Assembly: GCF_001672975.1 (NCBI RefSeq)
Contig: NZ_LZKU01000011.1
Location: 1-45,130, forward strand
Source: Mycobacterium sp. 1465703.0
GTDB taxonomy: Bacteria; Actinomycetota; Actinomycetes; Mycobacteriales; Mycobacteriaceae
Length of the DNA: 45,130 nucleotides
Reading direction: 5' to 3'
Shown: positions 16,653 through 27,125 of the stretch, one piece after another
Position numbering within the stretch: the stretch's first letter is position 1
Layout of the letters: every line of letters starts with the position of its first letter
Notes under the pieces: generated by a model
Told to the model about the DNA's origin: nothing
The model's input: only the letters and a program-made list of their open reading frames with translations
The model's database searches: none
Program-made: the position numbers and the translations under genes

Positions 16653-17942
16653 GTGCGTTCGGTGGAAGAGCAGCAGGCCCGGATCACGGCGGCCGCGGTG
16701 GCCCCGCGGCCGATACGTGTGGCGATCGCCGAGGCGCAGGGATTGATGTGTGCCGAGGAAGTGGTGACCGAGCGCCCGATGCCCGGCTTCGATCAGGCCG
16801 CGATCGACGGCTATGCGGTACGCAGCGTTGACGTCCTCGGTGTCGGCGAGGTGGGCAGCGACAGCCTGCCGGAGCCGTTCGACGACTCGGGCGAGGGCGA
16901 CAGGCGCGACGGCCTGGTGCTGCCGGTGATGGGCACCGTCGAAGCCGGTTCGCGCACGCCCAGCCGATTGCAGCCCCGTCAGGCCGTCCGCGTGCAGACC
17001 GGAGCCCCACTGCCCACGCTGGCCGACGCGGTCTTGCCGTTGCGGTGGACCGACGGCGGGACGCAGCGGGTGCGGATTTTGCGGGGCGCCCCGTCGGGCG
17101 CCTACGTGCGCCGCGCCGGCGACGACGTGCAGCCCGGTGACGTTGCGGTGCGCTCCGGCACGGTGATCGGTGCGGCTCAGGTCGGGCTGCTGGCCGCGGT
17201 CGGCCGGGAACGGGTGCTGGTCCACCCGCGCCCTCGAGTGACGATCATGGCGCTGGGCGGCGAACTGGTCGATATCTCGCGCACCCCCGGCAACGGGCAG
17301 GTTTACGACGTCAACTCCTATGCATTGGCGGCCGCGGCCCGAGATGCGGGTGCGGAGGTCAACCGCATCGGGATCGTCAGTGGTGGACCCCGGGAGCTCC
17401 GCGAGATCGTCGAGGGCCAGATCAACCGGGCCGAGGTCATCGTCATCGCCGGTGCCGTCGGGGGCGCGGCGGCCGAGGCGGTGCGGCAGGTGCTGGCCGA
17501 ACTCGGGGAGATAGAGGTGGTCCGGGTTGCCATGCATCCGGGATCCATCCAGGGCTTCGGGCAGCTGGGCCGGGAGGGCGTGCCGACGTTCCTGTTGCCG
17601 GCCAATCCGGTGAGCGCGCTGGTGGTGTTCGAGGTGATGGTCCGCCCACTGATTCGGTTGTCGCTGGGTAAGCGTCAGCCGATGCGCCGCGTCGTGCAGG
17701 CGCGCACCCTGTCGCCCATCACGTCGGTGGCCGGGCGGAAAGGCTTTCTACGTGGCCAACTGATGCGCGATCAGGAGAGCGGGGAGTATCTGGTGCAGGC
17801 GCTCGGCGGCGCGCCGGGCGCGTCGTCGCACTTGCTGGCGACCCTGGCCGAAGCGAACTGTCTGGTCGTGGTGCCCAGCGGTGCCGAGCAGATCCGCACC
17901 GGCGAGATCGTCGACGTCGCCTTCCTGGCTCAACGCGGCTGA
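16653..17942 (+). CDS. moeA1: Gephyrin-like protein Glp (annotated MoeA1)
   Basis: MoeA/gephyrin-fold protein of 429 residues. Order: domain I/II with ERPMPGFDQAAIDGYAVRS (about 43-61) and QTGAPLP near 115; domain III with the MPT-binding fold (GELVDISRTPGNGQVYDVNS near 205, AMHPGSIQGFGQLG near 293, LPANPVSALVVFEV near 315); domain IV from about 335. Classical MoeA inserts molybdenum into MPT. In actinobacteria the copy next to the membrane receptor gene found two genes downstream has been shown to be Glp, a divisome protein that binds FtsZ and GlpR. This copy has that neighbourhood, so a division role is likely; retained molybdotransferase activity cannot be judged. GTG start with a GAGAGG ribosome binding site. 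Confidence 0.93.
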   Translation: MRSVEEQQARITAAAVAPRPIRVAIAEAQGLMCAEEVVTERPMPGFDQAAIDGYAVRSVDVLGVGEVGSDSLPEPFDDSGEGDRRDGLVLPVMGTVEAGSRTPSRLQPRQAVRVQTGAPLPTLADAVLPLRWTDGGTQRVRILRGAPSGAYVRRAGDDVQPGDVAVRSGTVIGAAQVGLLAAVGRERVLVHPRPRVTIMALGGELVDISRTPGNGQVYDVNSYALAAAARDAGAEVNRIGIVSGGPRELREIVEGQINRAEVIVIAGAVGGAAAEAVRQVLAELGEIEVVRVAMHPGSIQGFGQLGREGVPTFLLPANPVSALVVFEVMVRPLIRLSLGKRQPMRRVVQARTLSPITSVAGRKGFLRGQLMRDQESGEYLVQALGGAPGASSHLLATLAEANCLVVVPSGAEQIRTGEIVDVAFLAQRG

Positions 17943-17962
17943 GCGAAACGACTGCACCCACG

Positions 17963-18616
17963 GTGAACCTTTTGCGCTCCACTTCCCGCCATCCAGGTTG
18001 GCCCATGAGCGTTGGGCCGCTGCGTGTTCCGGCCGGCGTCGTCCGGTTGCGGGCGGTGCGGTTACGCGATGGCGCACAGTGGAGCCGGATCCGGCTGACC
18101 GATCGTGCGCATCTGGAACCGTGGGAGCCCAGCTCCGAGGGCGACTGGACGGCCCGCCATGCGGTGGCCGCGTGGCCGGCGCTGTGTTCCGGCCTGCGCG
18201 CCGAGGCACGACAGGGACGGATGCTGCCCTACGTCATCGAACTCGACGGACGGTTTTGCGGACAGCTGACCATCGGCAACGTCACCCACGGCGCGCTGCG
18301 GTCGGCGTGGATCGGCTATTGGGTGCCGCGGTCGGCCACCGGCGGCGGGGTGGCCACCGCCGCGTTGGCGCTGGGGCTGGATCACTGCTTCGGCCCGGTC
18401 ATGCTGCATCGGGTCGAGGCCACCGTGCGCCCGGAAAACGCCGCGAGCCGCGCGGTGCTGGCAAAGGTGGGGTTCCGCCAGGAGGGGCTGCTGCAGCGCT
18501 ACCTGGAGGTGGACAAGGCGTGGCGCGACCACCTGCTGATGGCCATCACCGTCGAAGAGGTCAGCGGGTCGGTGGCATCGACGCTGGTCCGCGCGGGTAA
18601 CGCCAGCTGGGCGTAG
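17963..18616 (+). CDS. rimJ: GNAT N-acetyltransferase, RimJ/RimL type
   Basis: Acetyltransferase of 217 residues of the ribosomal-protein alanine acetyltransferase family. The acetyl-CoA-binding region includes GYWVPRSATGGGVATAALAL near residue 113, and HRVEATVRPENAASRAVLAK near 148 is the hallmark RimJ segment (Asn-Ala-Ala-Ser). The GTG start gives the conserved NLLRSTSRHPGWP. It lies 20 bases after glp/moeA1 and is presumably co-transcribed. Whether it acetylates a ribosomal protein or another partner is unknown. Confidence 0.9.
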   Translation: MNLLRSTSRHPGWPMSVGPLRVPAGVVRLRAVRLRDGAQWSRIRLTDRAHLEPWEPSSEGDWTARHAVAAWPALCSGLRAEARQGRMLPYVIELDGRFCGQLTIGNVTHGALRSAWIGYWVPRSATGGGVATAALALGLDHCFGPVMLHRVEATVRPENAASRAVLAKVGFRQEGLLQRYLEVDKAWRDHLLMAITVEEVSGSVASTLVRAGNASWA

Positions 18617-18729
18617 CCACTCGGTCGCCGGCTTGATCACCCGCTAGCCCGAAGCGACGGGCGGGACCCAATCTGTTGTCAATTTGGGACTAGCGCGACA
18701 CGAGTGACTTGTGGTGCTTGTGAGAGGCA

Positions 18730-18747
18730 AATTACAGGTGTGTAATT
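18730..18747. promoter_or_regulatory. Perfect palindrome upstream of sepX/glpR
   Basis: AATTACA and TGTAATT form a perfect 7-base inverted repeat around a GGTG spacer, 77 bases before the start codon. It lies in an AT-richer stretch within GC-rich DNA, which argues for a real operator or promoter element. A GACAC pentamer (the WhiA core in other actinobacteria) lies 30 bases upstream but is too short to weigh much. The cognate regulator is unknown. Confidence 0.45.
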
Positions 18748-18824
18748 GTCCTGGTCTTTCCGACCCGGCCGCGTTGGCCACCAGAGGGCTTCGCGGGGGA
18801 CGAGAACGAAGAGAGCAGGTCAAC

Positions 18825-19874
18825 ATGCCAAGCATCCCGCAGTCATTGTTGTGGATATCGCTCGTGGTGCTCTGGCTGTTCGTCTTGGTGCCAATGCTGG
18901 TCAGCAAACGCGACGCGGTGCGGCGCACCAGCGACGTGGCCTTGGCGACCCGAGTGCTCAACGGCGCGGCCAACTCCCGGCTGATCAAGCGCAGCGGTCC
19001 GGCCGCCGGGCATCGCAGCGACCCCAACTGGACGCCACCGGAAGACTCGGCCGAGACCGACCTCGATGAGGAACGCGCCGAGAACGAAGACCGCGACCAC
19101 GAAGCCGATGACGATGCGGACACCGACGAGCTGAGCCGACGGCGCCCGGTGGTGATGAGAATGGCCGTCGCCGAGCCCTCCGAACCCGACTACCTCGACG
19201 TCGATGTCGTCGAGGACTCGCACGTACTTCCGGCGGGGGCCAGCGATGTTGCGGCCGAGCCGGAGACGGCCGACGTCGAGCCCGTCGAAGAAGGCGAGGG
19301 CGACACCGAAGCCGTCGCCAAAGGGGCCGACGAGGATCAAGACAGCTACGAGTACGTCGAGGACTCGTCGGGTGTGGAGCCCGCGGCTGACGAGGCCGAC
19401 GAGGAGGCGCCGGCGCCGGTGCCGCGCAACGCCTCGCGGCGGCGCCGGTTCGACAACAAGACCGCCGCCGCGGTCAGCGCCCGCAAGTACGCCTTCCGCA
19501 AGAAGGTGTTGACGTTGATGGCGGTCGTGTTGATCGGCTCGGCGACCGCGGCGTTCAAAATCTCGCCGAGCGCCTGGTGGGTGTGCGGCACCGCGACCGC
19601 GATCACGCTGCTGTACTTGGGGTATCTGCGGCGCCAGACACGCATCGAGGAGAAGGTGCGCCGCCGCCGGATGAAGCGGATGGCGCGGGCGCGACTCGGC
19701 GTGGAAAACGCCTACGACCGCGACTACGACGTGGTGCCGTCGCGGCTGCGGCGCCCGGGCGCGGTGGTGTTGGAGATCGACGACGAGGACCCGGTCTTCG
19801 AGCACCTGGATTACGCGATGGCAATGCGGACCTTCGGTTGGCCCAGAGACTTGCCGCGCGCCGTCGGCGAATAG
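18825..19874 (+). CDS. sepX: Divisome membrane protein SepX/GlpR (Rv0996-like)
   Basis: Membrane protein of 349 residues. TM1 is at about residues 7-25 (LLWISLVVLWLFVLVPML) and is followed by KRDAVRRTSDVA. A long acidic linker (about 65-205) is dominated by Asp/Glu. A basic stretch (SRRRRFDNKTAAAVSARK) follows, then two TM segments at about 225-265 separated by a short loop, and a C-terminal basic domain. This is the architecture of the actinobacterial division protein SepX/GlpR, the membrane receptor for the gephyrin-like Glp encoded two genes upstream. The ATG at 18825 was chosen because it directly precedes the TM segment and follows GAGAGCAGG. Confidence 0.9.
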   Translation: MPSIPQSLLWISLVVLWLFVLVPMLVSKRDAVRRTSDVALATRVLNGAANSRLIKRSGPAAGHRSDPNWTPPEDSAETDLDEERAENEDRDHEADDDADTDELSRRRPVVMRMAVAEPSEPDYLDVDVVEDSHVLPAGASDVAAEPETADVEPVEEGEGDTEAVAKGADEDQDSYEYVEDSSGVEPAADEADEEAPAPVPRNASRRRRFDNKTAAAVSARKYAFRKKVLTLMAVVLIGSATAAFKISPSAWWVCGTATAITLLYLGYLRRQTRIEEKVRRRRMKRMARARLGVENAYDRDYDVVPSRLRRPGAVVLEIDDEDPVFEHLDYAMAMRTFGWPRDLPRAVGE

Positions 19875-19924
19875 TGCTCGCGGTTCGGCGGATGGTGCCG
19901 CGGCTGGTAGCCTGCTAGCGGTCA

Positions 19925-19997
19925 GGGGCTATGGCGCAGTTGGTAGCGCGACTCGTTCGCATCGAGTAGGTCAGGGGTTCGATTCCCCTTAGCTCCA
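19925..19997 (+). tRNA. tRNA-Ala (anticodon CGC)
   Basis: A 73-base cloverleaf. The acceptor stem GGGGCTA pairs with TAGCTCC with one G-U. The D arm is GCGC-AGTTGGTA-GCGC, the anticodon loop is TTCGCAT on a CTCG/CGAG stem, and the T arm contains GGTTCGATTCC. Anticodon CGC decodes GCG (alanine). CCA is not encoded. A TAGCCT box 11 bases upstream is a candidate -10. The same tRNA follows Rv0996 in M. tuberculosis. The sequence directly downstream differs from that synteny. Confidence 0.95.
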
Positions 19998-20003
19998 CAA
20001 CGA

Positions 20004-20261
20004 TTGAGCAGGTCAAATGCTATTTTCGAAGTTACGTCCGGAACCACCTTCGAAAACCTGCCCGCCGCAGAGCGTTTCAAGACGCTGCTGGAGGATCACG
20101 GGCCCGATGTCGATGACGCCGACCGGGTCTATCACCGAGCAATGGCCGCCGGCGCGACAAGCATCGAGCCACCACTCGACACTCCATATGGCGACCGGCG
20201 AGCCATGGTGCGCGACCCGCACGGCAACGTCTTTCAAATCGCCCATCGCCAAGTCGACTGA
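20004..20261 (+). pseudogene. C-terminal fragment of a VOC/glyoxalase-family gene
   Basis: The frame encodes DVDDADRVYHRAMAAGATS, then PPLDTPYGDRRAMVRDPHGN and VFQIAHR. This is the C-terminal half of a vicinal-oxygen-chelate (PhnB/glyoxalase-like) domain with its RDPHGN-VFQIA hallmark. Only about 50 residues are recognisable, and the N-terminal beta-alpha-beta-beta-beta module is missing. The nominal start is TTG seven bases after the tRNA. It is most likely a remnant left by a recombination or insertion next to the tRNA gene. Confidence 0.6.
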
Positions 20262-20422
20262 TAGTCCCCGCGGACGCCGCCTGTGCTGACCACGCTGTCG
20301 TGGCGCGTCATCATTTGTTGACACTCCCAGAACGAGAAGTGATCCGCGATTGCAAGGTTCCGGCTTCTCAGGAGTAGGGCCTCACTGTCTGGCCGACGTG
20401 CGCGATTGCGCGATTCGATGGT

Positions 20423-22339
20423 TCACGCCATCGAGAACAGCTCTTGCATCACGATCACGCTGGCGACGCGTTGCAGACCGCCTTCGACCGCGATGCGTTG
20501 ATCGTCGGGGACTTCGAGTAGCTGATCGAGTGCCGTCGAGACTTTCTTCATGTCGTAGATCGGCTGGTCCTTGGCGGCTTGCGACGCGAACGTATCCCGG
20601 TAGAACGCGAGCATCGGGTCATTCGGGCTCCGTGTAGGTGGCGTCGTGAAGGGATGCTTCTGGCGGTCATAGACCTCGGGGATCAACACATCCTTCGCCG
20701 CTTCGCGCAGAACATGCTTTTCCCGAATTCCTTTCACCTTCATGCCCACCGGCATACGCGCCGCGGCTTCGGCGACATGATGGTCCAGGAACGGTACGCG
20801 CCCTTCGATGGAGTGCGCCATCTCCATGCGATCGGCCAGATAGTTCAGGATGAAATTCGGCAATACCGTCTTGGCATTGACGTAGAGCATCTGATTTAGG
20901 CGGTCGCGGCCAGTGACTCGTTGCGCTAGCGGCAACCGGTCCAGCGCGGCCACCAGCGGCTGAAACTCTTGAACGGACGCCGGGAGGTCATCGCGGAACA
21001 ACGGCGCCACGCTATTGATCTGTGCTGCACCCACATTGAGCGTCGCCGGAAGCCAGCCAAGCCTGCGCTCCACCGCCTGCATCTCGGGACTGCTGAGTTG
21101 CTCGGGCATCATCAACGCACGAGTCGCCGTATTGGCGCCGAGCATCTCATCGAGCAGCGCCGACTTCTCGGCATCACTCAACGTCGCGTCGTCATTGAGC
21201 GCATCGACCCGGAAGAACGGATAGCCACCCAGCATTTCGTCGGCGCCTTCGCCGGTGAACACCACCTTGATGCCCGCGGCTCGCACGGCACGGCTGAGCA
21301 AATACTTGGCGACGCCGTGGCCGTTGAACATCTGTGTTTCGGAATGCCAGATCGCATCCGCGAACGAGTCGGCGATCTCGCGCCCGGTGATCGGAATCGG
21401 ATGATACGTCGCGCCAACATGTTTGGCCTGAGCCTCGGCGACGCTGGCTTCATCGTAGAGCGGGTTTTCGAAGGTGAGGGTGAACGCGCGGATCGGCCGA
21501 TCCATCTCCTGTTGCGCGAGTCCGAGGACGGCGCACGAGTCGATGCCACCACTGAGATACGACGCGACCTCGACATCAGCGACCAGTCGCTCCCGCACGG
21601 CATCGCACAGAGCCTCGCGGAATTCGTCGACGACCTCGGCGTCGCTTCGTGTGTCTGCCTGCATCTGCTCCGCGGTCGGAATCTCCCAATCCCAATAGCG
21701 GTAGATGCGCACCTCGCCATCGCGGGCGATCGCATAGCAGCCCGGCGGCACAGTGCTGATGCCTGCGAACTCGGTCTGCTCGTGAGATCTACCCATGCCT
21801 CCGATGGCGCCCTCGAGGTCCCACGCGGCCGGCACGCCCAGCGCCAGCAGTGCTTTGATCTCTGACGCGAAGAACACCTCGCCGTTGACCACCGCGTAGT
21901 AGAGGGGCTTTACCCCGAAGCGATCGCGGATCGCGAACATTGCTCGTTGGCGTTCGTCGGCGATGACCAGCGCGAACTCACCGCGCAACTGCGCCGTGGC
22001 CTGCATGCCGCGTTCGTGATAGAGGTGCAGCGCAATTTCGCTGTCGCTCTCGGTGGAGAAGTGGTAGCCCTTCGCCCGCAGACGCTTGCGGATCTCGCGG
22101 TAGCCGTAGAACTCGCCGTTCACCACGATGTGTACGGCGCCGTCCGGGCTGGTCAGGGGTTGACTGCCGTTCCTTAAACCGATGATCGACAACCGCGTGT
22201 GTCCGAGCGTCCATTGCCCATCACGCGACGTCCAGATGCCGGTGCCGTCTGGCCCCCGATGCTCCAAGAGTTTGAGCGCAGTATCGCAGCGGTCACTGGA
22301 CATGCCCTGACGTGTCATCGCGGCGAAAATTCCGCACAT
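20423..22339 (-). CDS. asnB: Asparagine synthase (glutamine-hydrolysing)
   Basis: 638-residue class B asparagine synthetase. The start is fixed by the N-terminal nucleophile: ATG-TGC-GGA gives MCGIFAAM with Cys2, preceded by GGAGGG. The glutaminase domain (1-210) includes EHRGPDGTG and VVNGEFYGY; the synthetase domain has the PP-loop SYLSGGIDSCAV (residues 261-270) and FTGEGADEMLGGYPFF near residue 365. It converts aspartate to asparagine with glutamine and ATP. Relatives also amidate other carboxylates, so the true substrate is not certain. M. tuberculosis asnB is elsewhere (Rv2201), so this looks like an extra or relocated copy. Base composition appears less GC-rich than the neighbours. Runs of bases upstream in the same frame are not part of the protein. 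Confidence 0.92.
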   Translation of the reverse strand: MCGIFAAMTRQGMSSDRCDTALKLLEHRGPDGTGIWTSRDGQWTLGHTRLSIIGLRNGSQPLTSPDGAVHIVVNGEFYGYREIRKRLRAKGYHFSTESDSEIALHLYHERGMQATAQLRGEFALVIADERQRAMFAIRDRFGVKPLYYAVVNGEVFFASEIKALLALGVPAAWDLEGAIGGMGRSHEQTEFAGISTVPPGCYAIARDGEVRIYRYWDWEIPTAEQMQADTRSDAEVVDEFREALCDAVRERLVADVEVASYLSGGIDSCAVLGLAQQEMDRPIRAFTLTFENPLYDEASVAEAQAKHVGATYHPIPITGREIADSFADAIWHSETQMFNGHGVAKYLLSRAVRAAGIKVVFTGEGADEMLGGYPFFRVDALNDDATLSDAEKSALLDEMLGANTATRALMMPEQLSSPEMQAVERRLGWLPATLNVGAAQINSVAPLFRDDLPASVQEFQPLVAALDRLPLAQRVTGRDRLNQMLYVNAKTVLPNFILNYLADRMEMAHSIEGRVPFLDHHVAEAAARMPVGMKVKGIREKHVLREAAKDVLIPEVYDRQKHPFTTPPTRSPNDPMLAFYRDTFASQAAKDQPIYDMKKVSTALDQLLEVPDDQRIAVEGGLQRVASVIVMQELFSMA

Positions 22340-22502
22340 CGTTGCGCCCTCCGGCGTCGTCGTCGCGCGCCGACCCCGAGCATCGGCACGAAGAACGCCG
22401 CCCACCCGGCAGCGCTGCCCGTCGACACTAACTCCAGCCCTTGCTGACCATTCCCCGTCGGTCGAGTGATCTCGGCGCAGGTCGAAGTTTGAGTGCCGGT
22501 CG

Positions 22503-22748
22503 TCAGAGCCTCTCGGGGTAGGTGGCAGGAAAACGTCCATCCTCCACGCCATAGCGGGCCGACAGATCGCCTTCCCGCACTGTTACGTCACGCAGCGCGC
22601 CGCCGCATATCGCCTGTATACGCAAGCCTTTGGCATGCTTCTCGCAGGCCGTGTTGGGTGGGCAGGGAGCAGCGGTAATCGACGAACTCGTGGATGCTCT
22701 CAAGTTCAGCCCTGCGCTTACCGGGCCAGGCGCTTGCTTGAACGGCAC
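22503..22748 (-). CDS. Possible small or degraded hypothetical protein (81 residues)
   Basis: An open frame with balanced amino-acid composition, ending REGDLSARYGVEDGRFPATY. The last 45 residues look protein-like, and the first 35 resemble random sequence. No family was recognised. It may be the tail of a decayed gene in the asnB islet. Confidence 0.25.
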   Translation of the reverse strand: MPFKQAPGPVSAGLNLRASTSSSITAAPCPPNTACEKHAKGLRIQAICGGALRDVTVREGDLSARYGVEDGRFPATYPERL

Positions 22749-22927
22749 GATCGCTGACGAGGCGGTGGAGGCCGGCGCGTAACGAGCAAATTTTCACAAT
22801 TCCGATTGTTAGTAGCGCGCAGAAGTGCCTACTATGCCACTGACGGGTCGGGACACGTCACAAAACTTGAGCGTTGAAGTTTGGGAGCCATGTTGTTCGC
22901 TACAAGTTTCGTTGGCGCCGCCATCTC

Positions 22928-23086
22928 ATGACTGTCGCATCACTGAGCCAGAATCTTCGCGAGTTCGCCCTGGAATTGCGCCGGTTGGCGTACACCATGC
23001 CTGGCGGGTATGAGGACCCGCTTATCCGCCTAAGTGAGCGGATGTTCCGTTACGCCAGCGAACAGGCTGCTGACAACCAGCGATAG
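22928..23086 (+). CDS. Possible small hypothetical protein (52 residues)
   Basis: Begins MTVASLSQNLREFALELRRL and continues AYTMPGGYEDPLIRLSERMF before a polar tail. The composition is helical and amphipathic, with no cysteine or TM segment. No strong ribosome binding site is seen. The context (AT-rich islet, no neighbour in operon) gives no clue to a role. Confidence 0.3.
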   Translation: MTVASLSQNLREFALELRRLAYTMPGGYEDPLIRLSERMFRYASEQAADNQR

Positions 23087-23234
23087 TCCGAGTGACTGCA
23101 GTGTGCGCACAGCGCATGATCAAGGTGTTCGTCCAAGAACTCGGCGTCGCGCCGGCCTGACGTTATGCGGCGTTCGGGGTAACCCCAGGCCAGCGCGGGT
23201 ACTGATCCTCTGAACCCCAGACCGAGAGGATCCC

Positions 23235-25572
<2,338 letters not shown>

Positions 25573-25753
25573 GTCGGGGCCGGCCTTTTCACCGGATGCC
25601 TGTGCGCCAGCCGCCGCCAGTCTGCGCACCATTAGGTGACCTCGGAATCCGCTGGCGCATGTGCTAGCACGTTTGGGAATTACCTGCTCCTTTCCGGCCG
25701 TGTGACGGATGCGGTTCCGAAGATATGGCCGCATGTTGTGTTATCAACTCCTC

Positions 25754-26443
25754 ATGCGGCCGTTCTGGATTGGCCCGGTGCCGGCCGTGGCGTTCACGGT
25801 GGTGATCGCCGCATGCGGTCACTCACCCGCTCGCGCACCGTCGGCCACTTCCACGAAATCCGCGCCGCCGAGCGCCGTTATCGTCAATCCCGCCAACATC
25901 AAACGAGTCGTTCGCGACCTGCCGCCCGGCTACGAGGTGACCACCGCAACTCCCAGCGCGGCCTCACCTAGGGTGGTCTGGAGCCTGGGGGACGACCTGC
26001 AGGTCAAGCCGGCCAAATGCGGGGCGCTGGCCGACCCCGGCAACGGTCGAGACCAGTCGGCGCAGGGCGTGTCGGGATCGGGTAATGGCGGCATCGTCAA
26101 CGCGGTGGTGGTGGCTTTGCCGGGGCCGGTGGAGTTCCCGGAGGACCTGGTCGTCGCGTGCGCCCAATGGTCGGAGACCGCCGGGCACACCGTGGTACGG
26201 GTCCACTTGACCGATGCCCCGCACGTCGATGGTGCCGAAACCGTGGGCATGGTGGCCGATGTCAAGTCATCGGTCGAGTCGGGCACTGAAATAGATTCGC
26301 GCGTCTACACATTCACCGCGTACCTGGGCAACTACTACGCCTTCACCACGCTGACCACCGATCCGGGTTCCGGGCTTCCGGTGCTGCCGCCGCAATTCGC
26401 CGCGGATCTGCTCGCCAAAACGGTGTCCACGTTGCGCAGCTGA
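25754..26443 (+). CDS. Secreted lipoprotein, Rv0999 family (first of two tandem paralogues)
   Basis: About 229 residues. A signal peptide MRPFWIGPVPAVAFTVVIAA ends at a lipobox cysteine (IAAC). The exported part has PANIKRVVRDLPPGYEVTT near the N-terminus, a CGALADP segment, and a TFTAYLGNYYAFTTLTT strand pair near the C-terminus. Starts at 25709 and 25733 are also possible; 25754 gives the best signal peptide. The family is, to my memory, DUF5642, of unknown function. The gene immediately downstream has the same layout, so the pair probably arose by duplication. Confidence 0.8.
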   Translation: MRPFWIGPVPAVAFTVVIAACGHSPARAPSATSTKSAPPSAVIVNPANIKRVVRDLPPGYEVTTATPSAASPRVVWSLGDDLQVKPAKCGALADPGNGRDQSAQGVSGSGNGGIVNAVVVALPGPVEFPEDLVVACAQWSETAGHTVVRVHLTDAPHVDGAETVGMVADVKSSVESGTEIDSRVYTFTAYLGNYYAFTTLTTDPGSGLPVLPPQFAADLLAKTVSTLRS

Positions 26444-26458
26444 GCTCCCCGGCTTGGG

Positions 26459-26464
26459 TAGATT
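26459..26464 (+). promoter_or_regulatory. Leaderless-type -10 box for the second lipoprotein gene
   Basis: TAGATT (TANNNT) ends seven bases before the ATG at 26472, as expected for a leaderless transcript. It gives this gene a promoter of its own despite the upstream paralogue in the same direction. Confidence 0.45.
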
Positions 26465-26471
26465 GGCCACG

Positions 26472-27122
26472 ATGTCCAAGAGGTTGCTCGCGGTCGCGGC
26501 TGTCTGCGTCGTGGCCGGCTGCTCATCGGCCAGTCACTCGGCGAACGTTGACATCAACAAGGTCGTCGACGTGAAGTCCAGCTTTGGACCGGAATACAAA
26601 GTCAGCGACATCAGCAAGCGGGGTATCGATCCCAAGCTGCTGGCCGGCCGGAAACTGCCCGACGGGTTGAAATTCGACCCCGCCAACTGCGCGAAAGTGG
26701 CGGCAGGTCCGGACATGCCGGCGGATTTGCAGGGCAACATGTCCGCAGTCACCGCCGAAGGCCGCGGCAACCGGTTCGTGGTGATCGCGCTGGAGACCTC
26801 AAAAGCGTTGCCCGTCAACGATCCTGGGAAGGACTGCAACAAGGTGACTTTCGCCGGCCCACAGCTGCGGGGCGGTGTCCAGGTGGTCGAGGTGCCGCAG
26901 ATCGACAGCACCCGCACGCTGGGCGTGCATCGCGTCATGCAGGCGCTGACACCGGGAGGGCCACGCACCGGCGAGCTGTACGACTACTCCGCCTCATTCG
27001 GCGACTACCAGGTGATCGTCATCGCCAACCCGTTGGTCGTTCCCGATCAGCCCGTTGCGCCGGTTGACACCCAACGAGCGCGCGACCTGCTCGTCAAAGC
27101 GGTGACGGCGGTGCGTGCCTGA
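26472..27122 (+). CDS. Secreted lipoprotein, Rv0999 family (second paralogue)
   Basis: 216 residues. The signal peptide MSKRLLAVAAVCVVAGC contains the lipobox VAGC. The mature part starts SSASHSANVDINKVVDVKSS and has DISKRGIDPKLLAG, the conserved NCAKVAAGPDMP and GKDCNKVTF cysteine segments, and a YDYSASFGDYQVIVIANP strand pair near the C-terminus that parallels the upstream paralogue. The two or more cysteines probably form a disulphide outside the membrane. Function unknown. The ATG is supported by the -10 spacing. Its stop lies three bases from that of the convergent AlkB-like gene. Confidence 0.85.
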   Translation: MSKRLLAVAAVCVVAGCSSASHSANVDINKVVDVKSSFGPEYKVSDISKRGIDPKLLAGRKLPDGLKFDPANCAKVAAGPDMPADLQGNMSAVTAEGRGNRFVVIALETSKALPVNDPGKDCNKVTFAGPQLRGGVQVVEVPQIDSTRTLGVHRVMQALTPGGPRTGELYDYSASFGDYQVIVIANPLVVPDQPVAPVDTQRARDLLVKAVTAVRA

Positions 27123-27125
27123 CGT

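Larger units (their letters stand above)
22340..23234. other. Gene-poor spacer between asnB and the M42 peptidase gene
   Basis: About 895 bases without a confident gene. The part around 22780-22920 is clearly AT-richer than the chromosome average. Two short frames are listed separately. No insertion-sequence ends, long inverted repeats or RNA genes were recognised. Confidence 0.6.

Noticed and set aside
19998..20300. Possible attachment-site duplication of the tRNA-Ala 3' end
   Set aside because: No second copy of the tRNA 3' sequence was found downstream within the islet by reading, and no integrase gene is present.
22340..22552. N-terminal extension of the asparagine synthase frame
   Set aside because: The enzyme needs Cys2 as its N-terminal nucleophile, so translation must start at the ATG at 22339.
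23164..23185. GGGGTAACCCC as a terminator or operator before the M42 peptidase gene
   Set aside because: The stem is only four bases around TAA with no U-run; too weak to call.
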